Shown: positions 8,473 to 17,168, counted from the stretch's first letter. The stretch is DNA of 64,000 nucleotides from Balneolaceae bacterium UBA7797 (GCA_002480645.1 DLCN01000015.1:1-64000), one strand, 5' to 3'. The notes: generated by a model not told the origin, from the sequence alone. Numbers and translations are program-made.

Positions 8473-10179
8473 CTAATTGGTAAAGGTATTTTTCTCGATG
8501 AGTTCTTTTGCACTGACCAAGGCAGCATCAGAGATCTCTGCACCGCTCATTAATCCGGCAACTTCGCGGATATGTTCTTCCTGTGATAGCGGGATGATCT
8601 GAGTGGTGGTGCGGTCTTCTTTTTCCGATTTAGCTACTTTATAGTGATGGTGAGCCTGACTTGCGATCTGAGGCTGATGAGTAATGGCAACGATCTGACA
8701 ATAATCTGATAACCGGCGCATGGCCCGCCCCACTTTTTCAGAGATCTCACCGCTGATCCCGGTATCAATTTCGTCAAAGATCATTACGGGCAGACTTTGT
8801 TCCTTTGCGATGATAGATTTCAAGGCCAGCATCACCCGGCTGATCTCTCCGCCGGAAGCAATTTTAGCCAGTGGTTTGGGAGTTTCACCTTTGTTGGTTG
8901 AAATAAAGAGTCGAACCTCATCAGCACCTAGTTCGGTACATTCCACCATCTGATCGTCCACTTCGAACCAGCCATTACTACTGAACAACCAATCCACTTT
9001 TACTTCCAGTCTCGAATGCGGAATTCCTAATTCAGAGAGCTCATTCTCAATATTACGGGCTAATTTTTCCCCGACATGGTTTCGGGCAGTATGCAATTGA
9101 ACAGCAGCTTCTTTTAATGAAGTGGCTTTTTGGCGGATCTCAGTCTCCAGTTTTTCGATCTCCAGATCAAAATTATCAGCTATCGATAATTCCCGTTTGA
9201 TCTCGTTCATATATTGAATGAGTTCCGGAATAGAACGCTGATATTTTTTTTGCAGTCGATTCAGTTCCGATTGGCGTTGTCTGAGTTCTTCCAGTCTTAC
9301 CGGATTGAATTCAATATTATTTCGATAGCGCTCTGCGAATTGAATAGCCTCGTTTATACTCACCCGTGCGGCATTGATCTCTTCCAGATAGTTTTCAAAT
9401 TCGGGTTCAATTCTGGAAAGATCCTCAAGGTTCAGTTTCAGATGATTGAGAAGCTGGACGATATTTGCTTCATCATTTTCCGCCATTTCGGATATTGCAG
9501 CTGCTTTCTGATCGAGCACTTCGGCGTTATCCAGTAAATTCATTTCGGCTTCGAGTTCCACTTCTTCCTCGGCCGATAAACGAGCCTGTTCCAGTTCATT
9601 CACCTGAAACCGGTACAGTTCGGTCTTTTCCTGCAATTCGGATTCTCTTTTTCTGAGAGAGGAAAGTTCTTTCTGAAGGGCCCGCATCTCAGAGAATTCT
9701 ATCTGATAAGCATTCAGTTTAGGTTCGACCTCCCCAAAGCTGTCGATCACTCCCAGGTGATTTTCTTCCTTTAATAGCAATTGATGGTCATGTTGGCCGT
9801 GCAGGTCAACCAGATAATCTCCGACTTCTTTCAGAATACCAATGGTAACGGGCGAATCGTTGATGAATCCCCGGCTTCCAGTTTCTCTGATCTCTCTTCT
9901 CAGGATGAGATATTCTCCAGCCTCGATCTCGTTCTCAGTAAGCAGTTTTTTCAGATCACTATCCGCGTTGATCCTGATGGTTGCTTCTGCAATGGCTTTT
10001 TTGGCACCCTGACGAATCACTTCCGTATCAGCCCGTTCCCCGAGGATCATATTCAATGCTCCGATGATGATCGATTTTCCGGCTCCGGTCTGCCCCGTAA
10101 GAATATTGAGGCCGTCTCCGAATTGAACCTCGAGTTCGTCGATCAGTGCAAAATCTTTTATATACAGCGAGGAGATCAT
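8473..10179 (-). CDS. recN: DNA repair ATPase RecN
   Basis: A 568-aa SMC-like ATPase for double-strand break repair in the RecA pathway. Walker A is GQTGAGKS at residues 29-36, in the usual RecN N-terminus. The middle, about 155-370, is a coiled coil rich in Glu, Leu and Arg. The C-terminal half holds the ABC signature ASGGEISRVMLALK and the Walker B block PVMIFDEIDTGISG, followed by the switch His in AITHQPQIAS. Length and order are typical. It converges with the cytochrome gene, with 27 bp between stops. Upstream on the same strand lies the four-helix-bundle cassette. Confidence 0.96.
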   Translation of the reverse strand: MISSLYIKDFALIDELEVQFGDGLNILTGQTGAGKSIIIGALNMILGERADTEVIRQGAKKAIAEATIRINADSDLKKLLTENEIEAGEYLILRREIRETGSRGFINDSPVTIGILKEVGDYLVDLHGQHDHQLLLKEENHLGVIDSFGEVEPKLNAYQIEFSEMRALQKELSSLRKRESELQEKTELYRFQVNELEQARLSAEEEVELEAEMNLLDNAEVLDQKAAAISEMAENDEANIVQLLNHLKLNLEDLSRIEPEFENYLEEINAARVSINEAIQFAERYRNNIEFNPVRLEELRQRQSELNRLQKKYQRSIPELIQYMNEIKRELSIADNFDLEIEKLETEIRQKATSLKEAAVQLHTARNHVGEKLARNIENELSELGIPHSRLEVKVDWLFSSNGWFEVDDQMVECTELGADEVRLFISTNKGETPKPLAKIASGGEISRVMLALKSIIAKEQSLPVMIFDEIDTGISGEISEKVGRAMRRLSDYCQIVAITHQPQIASQAHHHYKVAKSEKEDRTTTQIIPLSQEEHIREVAGLMSGAEISDAALVSAKELIEKNTFTN

Positions 10180-10305
10180 TGGTGGAATTTAGGAATTAGA
10201 AATTATGGATTATGAATTAGGGATAAACAATTAAGAATGTTCTTTGCCGGCCTTAATGCTCGGGGCGTTGAATAGTATTCAAAATTAAAGATTAAAAATG
10301 AAAAA
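10180..10305. other. AT-rich low-complexity spacer
   Basis: The 126 bp between recN and the four-helix-bundle gene contains imperfect repeats of GAATTAG/GAAATTATG-like words and then the left inverted-repeat arm of the cassette. No coding or RNA feature is recognised. Confidence 0.4.
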
Positions 10306-10308
10306 TTA
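10278..10308. repeat. Left arm of inverted repeat flanking the four-helix-bundle gene
   Basis: TTCAAAATTAAA followed by spacer and ATGAAAAATTAA here is repeated in inverse orientation at 10669-10693 as TTAATTTTTCAT and TTTAATTTTGAA. The two 12-nt blocks match perfectly, and the left arm carries about 6 extra nt between them. The arm reaches the stop codon of the enclosed gene. Confidence 0.6.
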
Positions 10309-10656
10309 ATCTAATCTGCTTTTCGTAGTCTTCACTATTGATGAAAGTATTGTGATCAATTCTAAGGATACTTTTAAATACTTACTTACATCTATCGAGG
10401 TTAACTCACTCTGATGGAGCAATTTTAACCAGTAATTAGTTTCTCTGGCTTCTTTTAATGATACGGAGATCTTTGACAGGAAATCTTTTTTTGACTGACC
10501 GGCGATTGCCTCTTCAATATTTGCTCCTATACTTGTGGAAGAGCGCAGTAACTGATTTGATATCACAAACTCTTTTTCGGTTTGAAGTTGTTTATATAAG
10601 CCGATCATTGATAATGCAAAATCAAAGCTTTTATCCTGAATTAAGTTCTTTTTCAT
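10306..10656 (-). CDS. Four-helix bundle protein (23S rRNA intervening-sequence/IVP family)
   Basis: A 116-aa all-helical protein. The block LLRSSTSIGANIEEAIAGQSKKDFLSK, seen here in pieces (RSSTSIGANIEEA, KDFLSKISVSLKEARET), is the hallmark of the S23/IVP four-helix-bundle family, named for genes first seen inside 23S rRNA intervening sequences but common as solitary genes. The biochemical function is not established; pentameric rings have been reported for the family. Here it lies alone between recN and the rluD-like gene and is bracketed by inverted repeats that reach its stop codon and lie just upstream of its start. Together with the AT-rich surroundings, this suggests acquisition as a small cassette. 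The start MKKNLIQDKSF at 10656 is the natural one. Confidence 0.88.
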   Translation of the reverse strand: MKKNLIQDKSFDFALSMIGLYKQLQTEKEFVISNQLLRSSTSIGANIEEAIAGQSKKDFLSKISVSLKEARETNYWLKLLHQSELTSIDVSKYLKVSLELITILSSIVKTTKSRLD

Positions 10657-10668
10657 GGTGATCCATTT

Positions 10669-10693
10669 TTAATTTTTCATATTTAATTTTGAA
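10669..10693. repeat. Right arm of inverted repeat flanking the four-helix-bundle gene
   Basis: TTAATTTTTCAT plus TTTAATTTTGAA, separated by a single A, is the inverse of the left arm at 10278-10308. It lies just upstream of the enclosed gene. Confidence 0.6.
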
Positions 10694-10750
10694 TTACATA
10701 AGTAAGACTCCTGAAAAGCATATTCCTTACAACTTGCCTATCTTTCAAGT

Positions 10751-11761
10751 ATGAGTAACGAAAGCGAACAAAAAAAAACCATCTACGAATTGAAGGTGCC
10801 GGAAGGGCAGCAGGAAGCGATCCGTCTGGATGTGTATATCACCAGTTTTATCGAAAATGCAACCCGGAATAAGGTGCAGGAAGCCATCAAGGAAGGATAT
10901 GTGTGGGTTAACGGGAAGAAGGAGAAATCTTCCTATAAAATGATGCCCGGTGATGAGATCTACATCGAATTACCCAAAGCGCCACCACCGGAAGCAAAGC
11001 CCGAGGAACTGGATCTGAACATCATTCATGAAGATGATGACATCATAGTTGTTAATAAAGAAGCCGGGATGGTAGTACATCCGGCGTTTGGTAACTGGAG
11101 TGGAACGCTAGTAAACGGCTTGATGCACCATGTGGATGAACTGGCGGGAGAAGAGGAAGAAGAAAATATCAGGCCGGGAATTGTGCATCGGTTAGATAAA
11201 GATACCAGCGGGATCCTGGTGGTTGCCAAGACGAACGAGGCCCTTGCAAATCTGTCTGCCAAATTCGCCGAGAAAGATATTGAAAGAACCTACTGGGCCA
11301 TTGTCTGGGGAACCCCGCCAAAAGAGGGCACGATCGAAGGGGACATCGGACGTTCAAAACAGGATCGCAAACTCATGACCGTATTGCCGGAAGGTAAAGG
11401 AAAACATGCTGTGACCCATTACAAAGTGCTGGAGTATTTCGATTATCTGAGTCTGGTGGAGGTAAAACTCGAGACCGGGCGCACTCATCAGATTAGAGTT
11501 CATTTTAATCATATCGGTCATCAGGTCTTTGGGGATCCAACCTATGGCGGAGCATCTGTGCGCTATGGTCCGAATACCGGTCAGCGAAAAGTGATGTTCC
11601 ACCGTCTCATCACCGGACTAAACAGACAGGCATTACATGCAAAAACATTGGGATTCGAACACCCGTCAACCGGCGATATGGTCCGGTTCGATTCAGAACT
11701 TCCGGAAGATTTCCAGCATGTACTGGATACTCTCAGAGAAAAGTGCTCAGCGGCCTATTAA
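10751..11761 (+). CDS. rluD: RluA/RluD family 23S rRNA pseudouridine synthase
   Basis: A 336-aa RNA-modifying enzyme that isomerises uridine to pseudouridine. An S4-type RNA-binding domain lies at about 20-80 (RLDVYITSFIENATRNKVQEAI). The catalytic domain carries HRLDKDTSG at 146-154 with the catalytic Asp149, then AKTNEALANL and GRTHQIRVH. The best family fit is RluD, which modifies helix 69 of 23S rRNA, but RluC-like specificity cannot be excluded by eye. An insert of acidic residues (EEEEEN) sits just before the active-site motif. The start is the ATG at 10751. Confidence 0.9.
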   Translation: MSNESEQKKTIYELKVPEGQQEAIRLDVYITSFIENATRNKVQEAIKEGYVWVNGKKEKSSYKMMPGDEIYIELPKAPPPEAKPEELDLNIIHEDDDIIVVNKEAGMVVHPAFGNWSGTLVNGLMHHVDELAGEEEEENIRPGIVHRLDKDTSGILVVAKTNEALANLSAKFAEKDIERTYWAIVWGTPPKEGTIEGDIGRSKQDRKLMTVLPEGKGKHAVTHYKVLEYFDYLSLVEVKLETGRTHQIRVHFNHIGHQVFGDPTYGGASVRYGPNTGQRKVMFHRLITGLNRQALHAKTLGFEHPSTGDMVRFDSELPEDFQHVLDTLREKCSAAY

Positions 11762-11820
11762 TCGCTTCAGGTGATTTTCAGGTACCATTGAACTTTTAGT
11801 CTGAGCTTGATGCTCAGGAA

Positions 11821-12402
11821 CTACATCACATTAAATGTGAACTTGTAGTAAAAACCAAGCGCACTGGCATCATACTTATCACCGTATTGGTCGGTATAAT
11901 TCAGATTGGAGTACCGAAGTCCGAATCCTTTATAGGCAGCCTCTAAAACCGGACCGGCGGCGTTATCGAACTTTTTTTGCTCCACCAGATTCTCACCCTT
12001 AAGGTTGATATCGGTGTGATAAGAAAGTCCGCCACCAATGCTGAGATCAGGAGTTATGGCGAAATGAGCCATGAATTCGAGCGGGAAACGGGTTAGACGA
12101 ATATTCGCATTCTCAGCCTGGTTGGTAACATATTTGATGCCGGCCGTTGCCTGAAACATCAGAAAATCAATATTAGGGATCTGGGCTTCAGCTCCGAAAG
12201 CCATAGATCCACCCTGACCTGATCGAACGGTTTGAGTGTCGCCGTTCTCGAATTCAACTTCTGCAATTTCTTCTCCACCCATTTCGAGGCTGTACCCCAT
12301 CAGAAACCGAACGTTTGAAGTTGGTTTATAACTTTGGGCCTTGACGTTTGCAGATAATAAAAAGAGTAATAGCAGGAGTGATGATGATAGTCGTGAGGTC
12401 AT
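11821..12402 (-). CDS. Predicted outer-membrane beta-barrel protein, unknown function
   Basis: This 193-aa protein has a clear signal peptide (run of Leu, then ANVKAQ at about 18-23). The mature part has alternating polar/hydrophobic strands, repeated Gly and a C-terminal aromatic strand ending FYYKFTFNVM, features of small porin-like barrels of Bacteroidota. No catalytic motif is seen. It is 95 bp downstream of the SRPBCC gene on the same strand and converges with rluD; a CTGAGC-TTGAT-GCTCAG hairpin without a T tail lies between the two stops. Function is not recognised. Confidence 0.7.
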   Translation of the reverse strand: MTSRLSSSLLLLLFLLSANVKAQSYKPTSNVRFLMGYSLEMGGEEIAEVEFENGDTQTVRSGQGGSMAFGAEAQIPNIDFLMFQATAGIKYVTNQAENANIRLTRFPLEFMAHFAITPDLSIGGGLSYHTDINLKGENLVEQKKFDNAAGPVLEAAYKGFGLRYSNLNYTDQYGDKYDASALGFYYKFTFNVM

Positions 12403-12497
12403 TACTAAAGTATATTTCAGTATGAGCCGGCAAAGATAGGGTGCAATAGATTCAGTGGCAATAAAAAAGTCGTTAAATTGAGGTTGCTGAGGCTGTT

Positions 12498-12914
12498 TTA
12501 TGCAGTCAATGATTCTACATGCTTTTTAAAATTATCCAAAATAGCCTGCCAGCCTTTACGTTGCATTTCCTCATCGTTTTCGGTCTCTGCATCAAAAACA
12601 GTAGTTACGAGTGTTGATCCACTAACAGACTGGAATGAGGTAGTGACTACTCTGCTATCGGGCATGGTATAAGATAATGAATTCGGTTCATCTACTTTGC
12701 TATATACTGCTTCGAAATCGAAACCGAAACTCCCGTCTTTAGCTTCCATCCGGGCTTTGTAGACACCGCCAACGGTCAGGTCATTCTCAGCGTTAGGGCA
12801 ACACCAATCCTCGGAGGCAAAATTCCATTTAGTGATGTGTTCAGGATCTGTATAGCATTTCCAGGTCAGTTCCGGATCTGCGGCAACGGTTGTTTTGATG
12901 GTGATCGTACTCAT
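12498..12914 (-). CDS. SRPBCC (AHSA1/CalC-like) domain protein
   Basis: A 138-aa soluble protein of the START/Bet v1-like fold. It shows the usual opening ITIKTTVAADPELTWKCYT, then the DPEHITKWNFAS segment that begins the ligand cavity, and the closing GWQAILDNFKKHVES helix. Members bind hydrophobic ligands or act as Hsp90 co-chaperone-like factors, and many are found next to ArsR regulators; no such regulator is present here. The upstream HEAT-like gene ends 16 bp before its start, so the two are likely one transcript. Function beyond the fold is unknown. Confidence 0.85.
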   Translation of the reverse strand: MSTITIKTTVAADPELTWKCYTDPEHITKWNFASEDWCCPNAENDLTVGGVYKARMEAKDGSFGFDFEAVYSKVDEPNSLSYTMPDSRVVTTSFQSVSGSTLVTTVFDAETENDEEMQRKGWQAILDNFKKHVESLTA

Positions 12915-12930
12915 AATAGTGTTGGTTTAT

Positions 12931-13440
12931 TTAGTATTCTGATAGTTCCCTGAGTAATCGTTGTGCGGCATTTCTGATTCCCGGTGATAACGCATTCACA
13001 TACTGGGGTTGTGCAAGTTCTAACACTTCATGAGTTAATTCCGGGTATTTCTTCGCCATTTGAGCCAGAAACCTGAAGGCGGTGAATCGAACAGAAGGTT
13101 TTTTTCGGATACTTTGCCAGATAGAGATACAATGATCGAACAGGGGGCCTTCATGCTCTTCCTCCAACTCTGTTTTCAGTAGGATCTTGAGTAATTCTCT
13201 TTGATGCCCATCTTTTTTCAAAGGCAAAACCTGCACGATTCCGGAAATATGCGGTGCCACTCTGGGATCATTGTGATCCATCACATCGTAGATCACAAAA
13301 GCTGAACGCCAGCAAAAAGGATCTTCATCACCCAATGCCAGAGCCATTGCTTCATCAAATTGTTCCGGGTGCTCCGTTAAATGCCGGACCATCCCTTCTT
13401 TGAAATTACTGATCAGGACCTGTTTAAAATCTTCGTGCAT
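12931..13440 (-). CDS. HEAT-repeat-like helical protein, unknown function
   Basis: About 169 aa, predicted almost wholly helical, with repeated two-helix units (for example SIRKKPSVRFTAFRFLAQMA and the closing SPGIRNAAQRLLRELS) as in HEAT/armadillo proteins. No signal peptide or catalytic motif. I favour the ATG at 13440 (MHEDFKQV); a TTG eight codons upstream (13464) keeps the frame open. It precedes the SRPBCC gene by 16 bp. HEAT proteins usually provide protein-protein contact surfaces; the partner is unknown. Confidence 0.65.
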   Translation of the reverse strand: MHEDFKQVLISNFKEGMVRHLTEHPEQFDEAMALALGDEDPFCWRSAFVIYDVMDHNDPRVAPHISGIVQVLPLKKDGHQRELLKILLKTELEEEHEGPLFDHCISIWQSIRKKPSVRFTAFRFLAQMAKKYPELTHEVLELAQPQYVNALSPGIRNAAQRLLRELSEY

Positions 13441-13523
13441 CAGGATGTATTTAATTGAAGGCAAGATCTGTAAATCTTCATATAAAATTCCATATTAATG
13501 CTGTATACTCAGCTGTTCTGTGA

Positions 13524-13533
13524 GTTGCGCAAC
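13524..13533. promoter_or_regulatory. Palindromic operator-like site GTTGCGCAAC (upstream copy)
   Basis: A perfect 10-bp palindrome about 100 nt upstream of the GH97 start. A second copy of its TTGCGCAA core lies 45 bp downstream, centre to centre. The CG-centred symmetry is typical of LacI-family operators. Confidence 0.5.
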
Positions 13534-13569
13534 ATAAAACAATGAAAATTATTCTCATTTGCGAGCCGT

Positions 13570-13577
13570 TTGCGCAA
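13570..13577. promoter_or_regulatory. Palindromic operator-like site TTGCGCAA (downstream copy)
   Basis: The second copy of the palindrome, about 50 nt upstream of the GH97 start, in the context GTTTGCGCAAC. The two copies would bracket a promoter and could allow cooperative binding or looping. Confidence 0.5.
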
Positions 13578-13627
13578 CTAATATTTTATCGCAGTTAAAG
13601 ATTTGCAGCATTAACACAATCAACATT

Positions 13628-15742
13628 ATGACACGAATACTAACCATTTTTACCATGCTGGGTGTTGTGGTACTTACGGCCTGTTCCGGTAATTCCGGTA
13701 CAACCGTGACCTCACCATCCGGAAATATTGAGATCAGTTTTAAATTGAATGATCAGGGTGCTCCGGTCTATGCGATACAGGCCATGGGCAAAACAGTGAT
13801 CGACACTTCTTCCATGGGATTCGATTTCAGAGACCAGCCTTCTATGGCAGAAGGGTTTCAGATCACCGGTTCTACCCTCCAAAGTTTTGAAGAAACCTGG
13901 ACCATGCCTTGGGGAGAGCAACGCGAAGTAGAAAATAATTATAACGAACTGGTTGTTCACTTAAAGGAAACAGAGGCGCCAAATCGTAAACTGGATATTT
14001 ATTTCCGTGCCTATGATGACGGGGTCGGATTCCGGTATCATTTCCCTGAACAATCCGGAGTGGATAGTGTGATCATTATGGATGAGAACACAGAGTTTCA
14101 ACTTACCGGCGATCATATGGCATGGTGGATACCCGGAGACTGGGATATCTACGAACATTTATACAATACGTCTAAAGTATCAGAGATCGATGCGATCAAA
14201 CTTCGGAGTAATGATAATCTGGCTCAGACTCACATTCCTGAGAATGCCGTAAATACACCGGTGACCATGCGCGCAGATGACGGTATGCACCTAAGTTTCC
14301 ACGAAGCGAATCTCACCGATTACGCAGGTATGACGCTTAAGGTGGTGCCGGATGAATTAACATTAGTGAGTGAACTGGTCGGTTCCGATATCACCGGATA
14401 TAAAGTAAAACGTGCCCTTCCATTTTCCACACCCTGGCGTTCCATTCAGATCGGTGAAAAAGCCGGCGATCTTATTGAGTCTAAATTGATCGTGAACCTG
14501 AATGAACCGAATAAACTGGGCGATGTTAGTTGGTTCACTCCAATGAAATACGTTGGTATTTGGTGGGAAATGCATCTTGGCGTATCAACCTGGGATTATG
14601 AAGGAACTCAGGATATGACCACATTTACCGAAGGAAATGCAAGCAGTGTAAAACACGGTGCCACCACAGAGAATGCAAAACGATATATTGATTTTGCAGC
14701 TGAGAATAACATCAAAGGTTTATTGGTTGAAGGATGGAATACCGGATGGGATCACTGGATAGGATTTGAGGATCGTGAAGGAGTGTTCGATTTTATTACC
14801 CCGTATCCTGATTACGATCTGGAAGAAGTAGTAAGGTATGGTCGCGAAAAAGGGGTAGAGTTGATTATGCACCATGAGACCTCTGCTGCGCCAAGAACGT
14901 ACGATCAACAAATGGATACGGCTTATGCTTTAATGGAGCGACTGGGAATTCATTCCGTAAAAACAGGATATGTTGGAAAGATCATCCCGAAAGGAGAATA
15001 TCATCATGGCCAATGGATGGTAAACCATTACCGCAGAGCGTTAGAGAAAGGTGCCGCCCATCAGATCGCTATAAATGCTCATGAGCCGATCAAAGCAACG
15101 GGACTCCGACGAACGTATCCTAATGCTATTGCCAGAGAGGGACTGCGCGGTCAGGAATTTAACGCCTGGGCTTCGGATGGAGGAAATCCACCCGAACATT
15201 TACCAATTGTTGCTTTCACACGAATGCTGGCCGGCCCCATTGATTTCACACCCGGTATTTTTGACATTAAGCTTCCTCAAAAGCCTGATAATCAGGTTAA
15301 CACCACGTTGGCTCAGCAATTAGCATTATATGTGGTGATCTACAGTCCGATACAGATGGCGGCTGATCTTCCTCAGAATTATGAGGGCAATCCGGCACTT
15401 CAATTCATCCGTGATGTCGGAGTAGACTGGGAGCAAACCAAAGTATTGAATGGTGAAGTGGGTGATTATGTGACCATAGCCCGTGAAGAACGCGAAACAG
15501 GAAACTGGTTTGTCGGTGGTATCACCGATGAAAACGAGCGAAGTATCACCCTTTCATTCGACTTTCTGGATGATGACGCTGAGTATGACGCCGTGATCTA
15601 TCGGGATGCGGAAGATGCGCATTGGGATAAGAATCCAACGGCCATAGTGATCGAAGAGATCGATGTGGATGCAGGTTCAGAAATGACTATTGAACTGGCT
15701 GAAGGTGGTGGATTTGCCATCAGTCTGTTAAAAAGAAACTGA
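13628..15742 (+). CDS. GH97 glycoside hydrolase lipoprotein, SusB-type inverting alpha-glucosidase
   Basis: About 704 aa. A lipoprotein signal (VVLTAC) places it in an envelope membrane. An N-terminal beta-sandwich leads into a (beta/alpha)8 barrel and a C-terminal sheet. Three glutamates stand out: E417 in MHHETS, E486 in NAHEP and E510 in RGQEF. Their spacings (69 and 24) equal those I recall for the catalytic E439, E508 and E532 of B. thetaiotaomicron SusB, an inverting alpha-glucosidase. The segment SVKTGYVG lacks the Asp nucleophile of the retaining alpha-galactosidase branch of GH97. So alpha-glucosidic substrates are most likely, even though mannan genes lie nearby. I chose the ATG at 13628; the open frame extends 23 codons further upstream to a TTG that overlaps the operator region. 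A terminator follows. Confidence 0.9.
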   Translation: MTRILTIFTMLGVVVLTACSGNSGTTVTSPSGNIEISFKLNDQGAPVYAIQAMGKTVIDTSSMGFDFRDQPSMAEGFQITGSTLQSFEETWTMPWGEQREVENNYNELVVHLKETEAPNRKLDIYFRAYDDGVGFRYHFPEQSGVDSVIIMDENTEFQLTGDHMAWWIPGDWDIYEHLYNTSKVSEIDAIKLRSNDNLAQTHIPENAVNTPVTMRADDGMHLSFHEANLTDYAGMTLKVVPDELTLVSELVGSDITGYKVKRALPFSTPWRSIQIGEKAGDLIESKLIVNLNEPNKLGDVSWFTPMKYVGIWWEMHLGVSTWDYEGTQDMTTFTEGNASSVKHGATTENAKRYIDFAAENNIKGLLVEGWNTGWDHWIGFEDREGVFDFITPYPDYDLEEVVRYGREKGVELIMHHETSAAPRTYDQQMDTAYALMERLGIHSVKTGYVGKIIPKGEYHHGQWMVNHYRRALEKGAAHQIAINAHEPIKATGLRRTYPNAIAREGLRGQEFNAWASDGGNPPEHLPIVAFTRMLAGPIDFTPGIFDIKLPQKPDNQVNTTLAQQLALYVVIYSPIQMAADLPQNYEGNPALQFIRDVGVDWEQTKVLNGEVGDYVTIAREERETGNWFVGGITDENERSITLSFDFLDDDAEYDAVIYRDAEDAHWDKNPTAIVIEEIDVDAGSEMTIELAEGGGFAISLLKRN

Positions 15743-15770
15743 TCACTGTATTAAAGGCATAATTCATAGT

Positions 15771-15804
15771 AAAAGCCCTGTTTATCGCAGGGCTTTTCTT
15801 TTTT
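15771..15804 (+). terminator. Intrinsic terminator after GH97 (possibly bidirectional)
   Basis: AAAAGCCCTG, a 7-nt loop and CAGGGCTTTT form a 10-bp hairpin followed by CTTTTTT. It lies between convergent GH97 and ROK genes; on the minus strand it also ends in TTTT, so it may serve both. Confidence 0.85.
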
Positions 15805-15826
15805 AAAGTGATAAGCAATGGCCGAA

Positions 15827-17023
15827 TTAATCTTTGATCAGCACATCGGTTTGAGCTGCAAAAAGATCGAACATGGGCAAAGTAGCAGCGCCCAAGGCTG
15901 CAGCATCTGTACCGGCGGTTCCACACTGAAAGATCGGTGGTTTGCTGTTAATACTGATCCGTGGTTTTTCGATTAAATCGGGCAGGTCTTTGGCAATATC
16001 CTCAATGATCGAATAAGGTAGTCTGCCACCTAGAATTATTATTTCGATATCCAGAAAATATTCTGCAGCCAGAAATATGGATACGAGATATTCTTTGGCC
16101 AGATCCAGCCATTGCATGAACCATTCATTTTTATCATTGTACAGATTGGCCAGATCTTCTGGTCGTTTTATATCAAGATCGTGTTCATTCAGCCACCTGT
16201 ATAAATTATTGAGATTGAAGTGCTCCCCGATATGTGGCTGATCTGAGGTGCTGAGCGGACTCTTACCATTCGGGAAAGGGAAATATCCTAATTCTCCGGC
16301 ATTTCTGTTCTCACCTTCAAATATATTTCCGTTAATAACGAGTCCGCCACCAAGTCCGGCGCCAAAGAATGTGTATAAGAAGTTTGGAATATTTTTTCCC
16401 GCACCATACATGCGTTCGCCGATTGCTGCCGCAGATGCATTGTTTTCGATGTAAATAGGATGATCGATCTTATCCTTCAGCATTTTACCTACCGGAACAT
16501 GCTCCCAGTTCGGGAATGCCTTCGGATTAATGGTATTACTAACCTCATTGTTCTTATTGATCTCAAGTGGTCCGGGTAAACCCAATCCAATTCCTGCGAT
16601 GTAGGCATCTTTTACCAAGCTGGAATCCGTGAGTTGCCGGATCGTGCTTACCATCAGATTGATCGCATCCTTCGGGGTGGGGGAATTGATCTCGTAAAAG
16701 ATCTTGGTTTTGAGGTTACCTGCAAGATCCACAAGGATTCCAGTGAGGTGATCGCGGTTAAAATCCAATCCGACCGAATAGGCACCCTCCGGATTTACTT
16801 CCAGCGTGGTAGATGGAGCTCCTCTTTTTTTCTGAAGTTTAACCCCTTCCTTTACAAAATTACGTTCCAGAAGCCGGGCTACAATATTTGATGCAGTCTG
16901 TGCAGTCAACCGGGTCTGGCGGGCAATATCGGCCCGTGAAATAGGGCCATGCAGGCGTATAGTTTCGAATACGATCCTGAAATTATAAGCTTTAGTATAA
17001 GTAAGGTTTGTTCCAGTAAGCAT
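15827..17023 (-). CDS. ROK-family transcriptional regulator (NagC/XylR type)
   Basis: A cytosolic sugar-responsive repressor of about 398 aa. The N-terminal winged helix-turn-helix is seen in GPISRADIARQTRLTAQTASN. The ROK kinase-like fold follows with GLGLPGPLE and the glycine-rich FFGAGLGGGLV. Unusually, the Cys-rich zinc motif (CxCGxxGCxE) that normally follows GELG is absent; the corresponding part reads GELGYFPFPNGKSPLS. The start MLTGTNLTYTKAYN at 17023 fits family N-termini; an ATG ten codons upstream (17053) is possible. It is divergent from the TonB receptor, so it likely controls the mannan genes to its right, but the operator has not been identified. The inducer is presumably a sugar or sugar phosphate of that pathway (inference). 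Confidence 0.88.
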   Translation of the reverse strand: MLTGTNLTYTKAYNFRIVFETIRLHGPISRADIARQTRLTAQTASNIVARLLERNFVKEGVKLQKKRGAPSTTLEVNPEGAYSVGLDFNRDHLTGILVDLAGNLKTKIFYEINSPTPKDAINLMVSTIRQLTDSSLVKDAYIAGIGLGLPGPLEINKNNEVSNTINPKAFPNWEHVPVGKMLKDKIDHPIYIENNASAAAIGERMYGAGKNIPNFLYTFFGAGLGGGLVINGNIFEGENRNAGELGYFPFPNGKSPLSTSDQPHIGEHFNLNNLYRWLNEHDLDIKRPEDLANLYNDKNEWFMQWLDLAKEYLVSIFLAAEYFLDIEIIILGGRLPYSIIEDIAKDLPDLIEKPRISINSKPPIFQCGTAGTDAAALGAATLPMFDLFAAQTDVLIKD

Positions 17024-17168
17024 GTTCTTCTCGATAAATGCCGGTGCAGGCAATATGACTGTTTTACCCCGTGATCAGCTTCACACCTGAAACTGATAAG
17101 TCGTAAAAGTAATCAAATTGAATAACTAATAGTCTGAATATTAAAAAAGAAGCGGTTCCAATAAAATA

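Noticed and set aside
10180..10310. CRISPR or tandem-repeat array in the AT-rich spacer
   Set aside because: The repeated words are imperfect, unevenly spaced and too short; this is low-complexity sequence.
13628..15742. GH97 as the alpha-galactosidase of a galactomannan system
   Set aside because: The spacing of the three glutamates fits the inverting SusB branch, and the retaining-branch Asp is absent.
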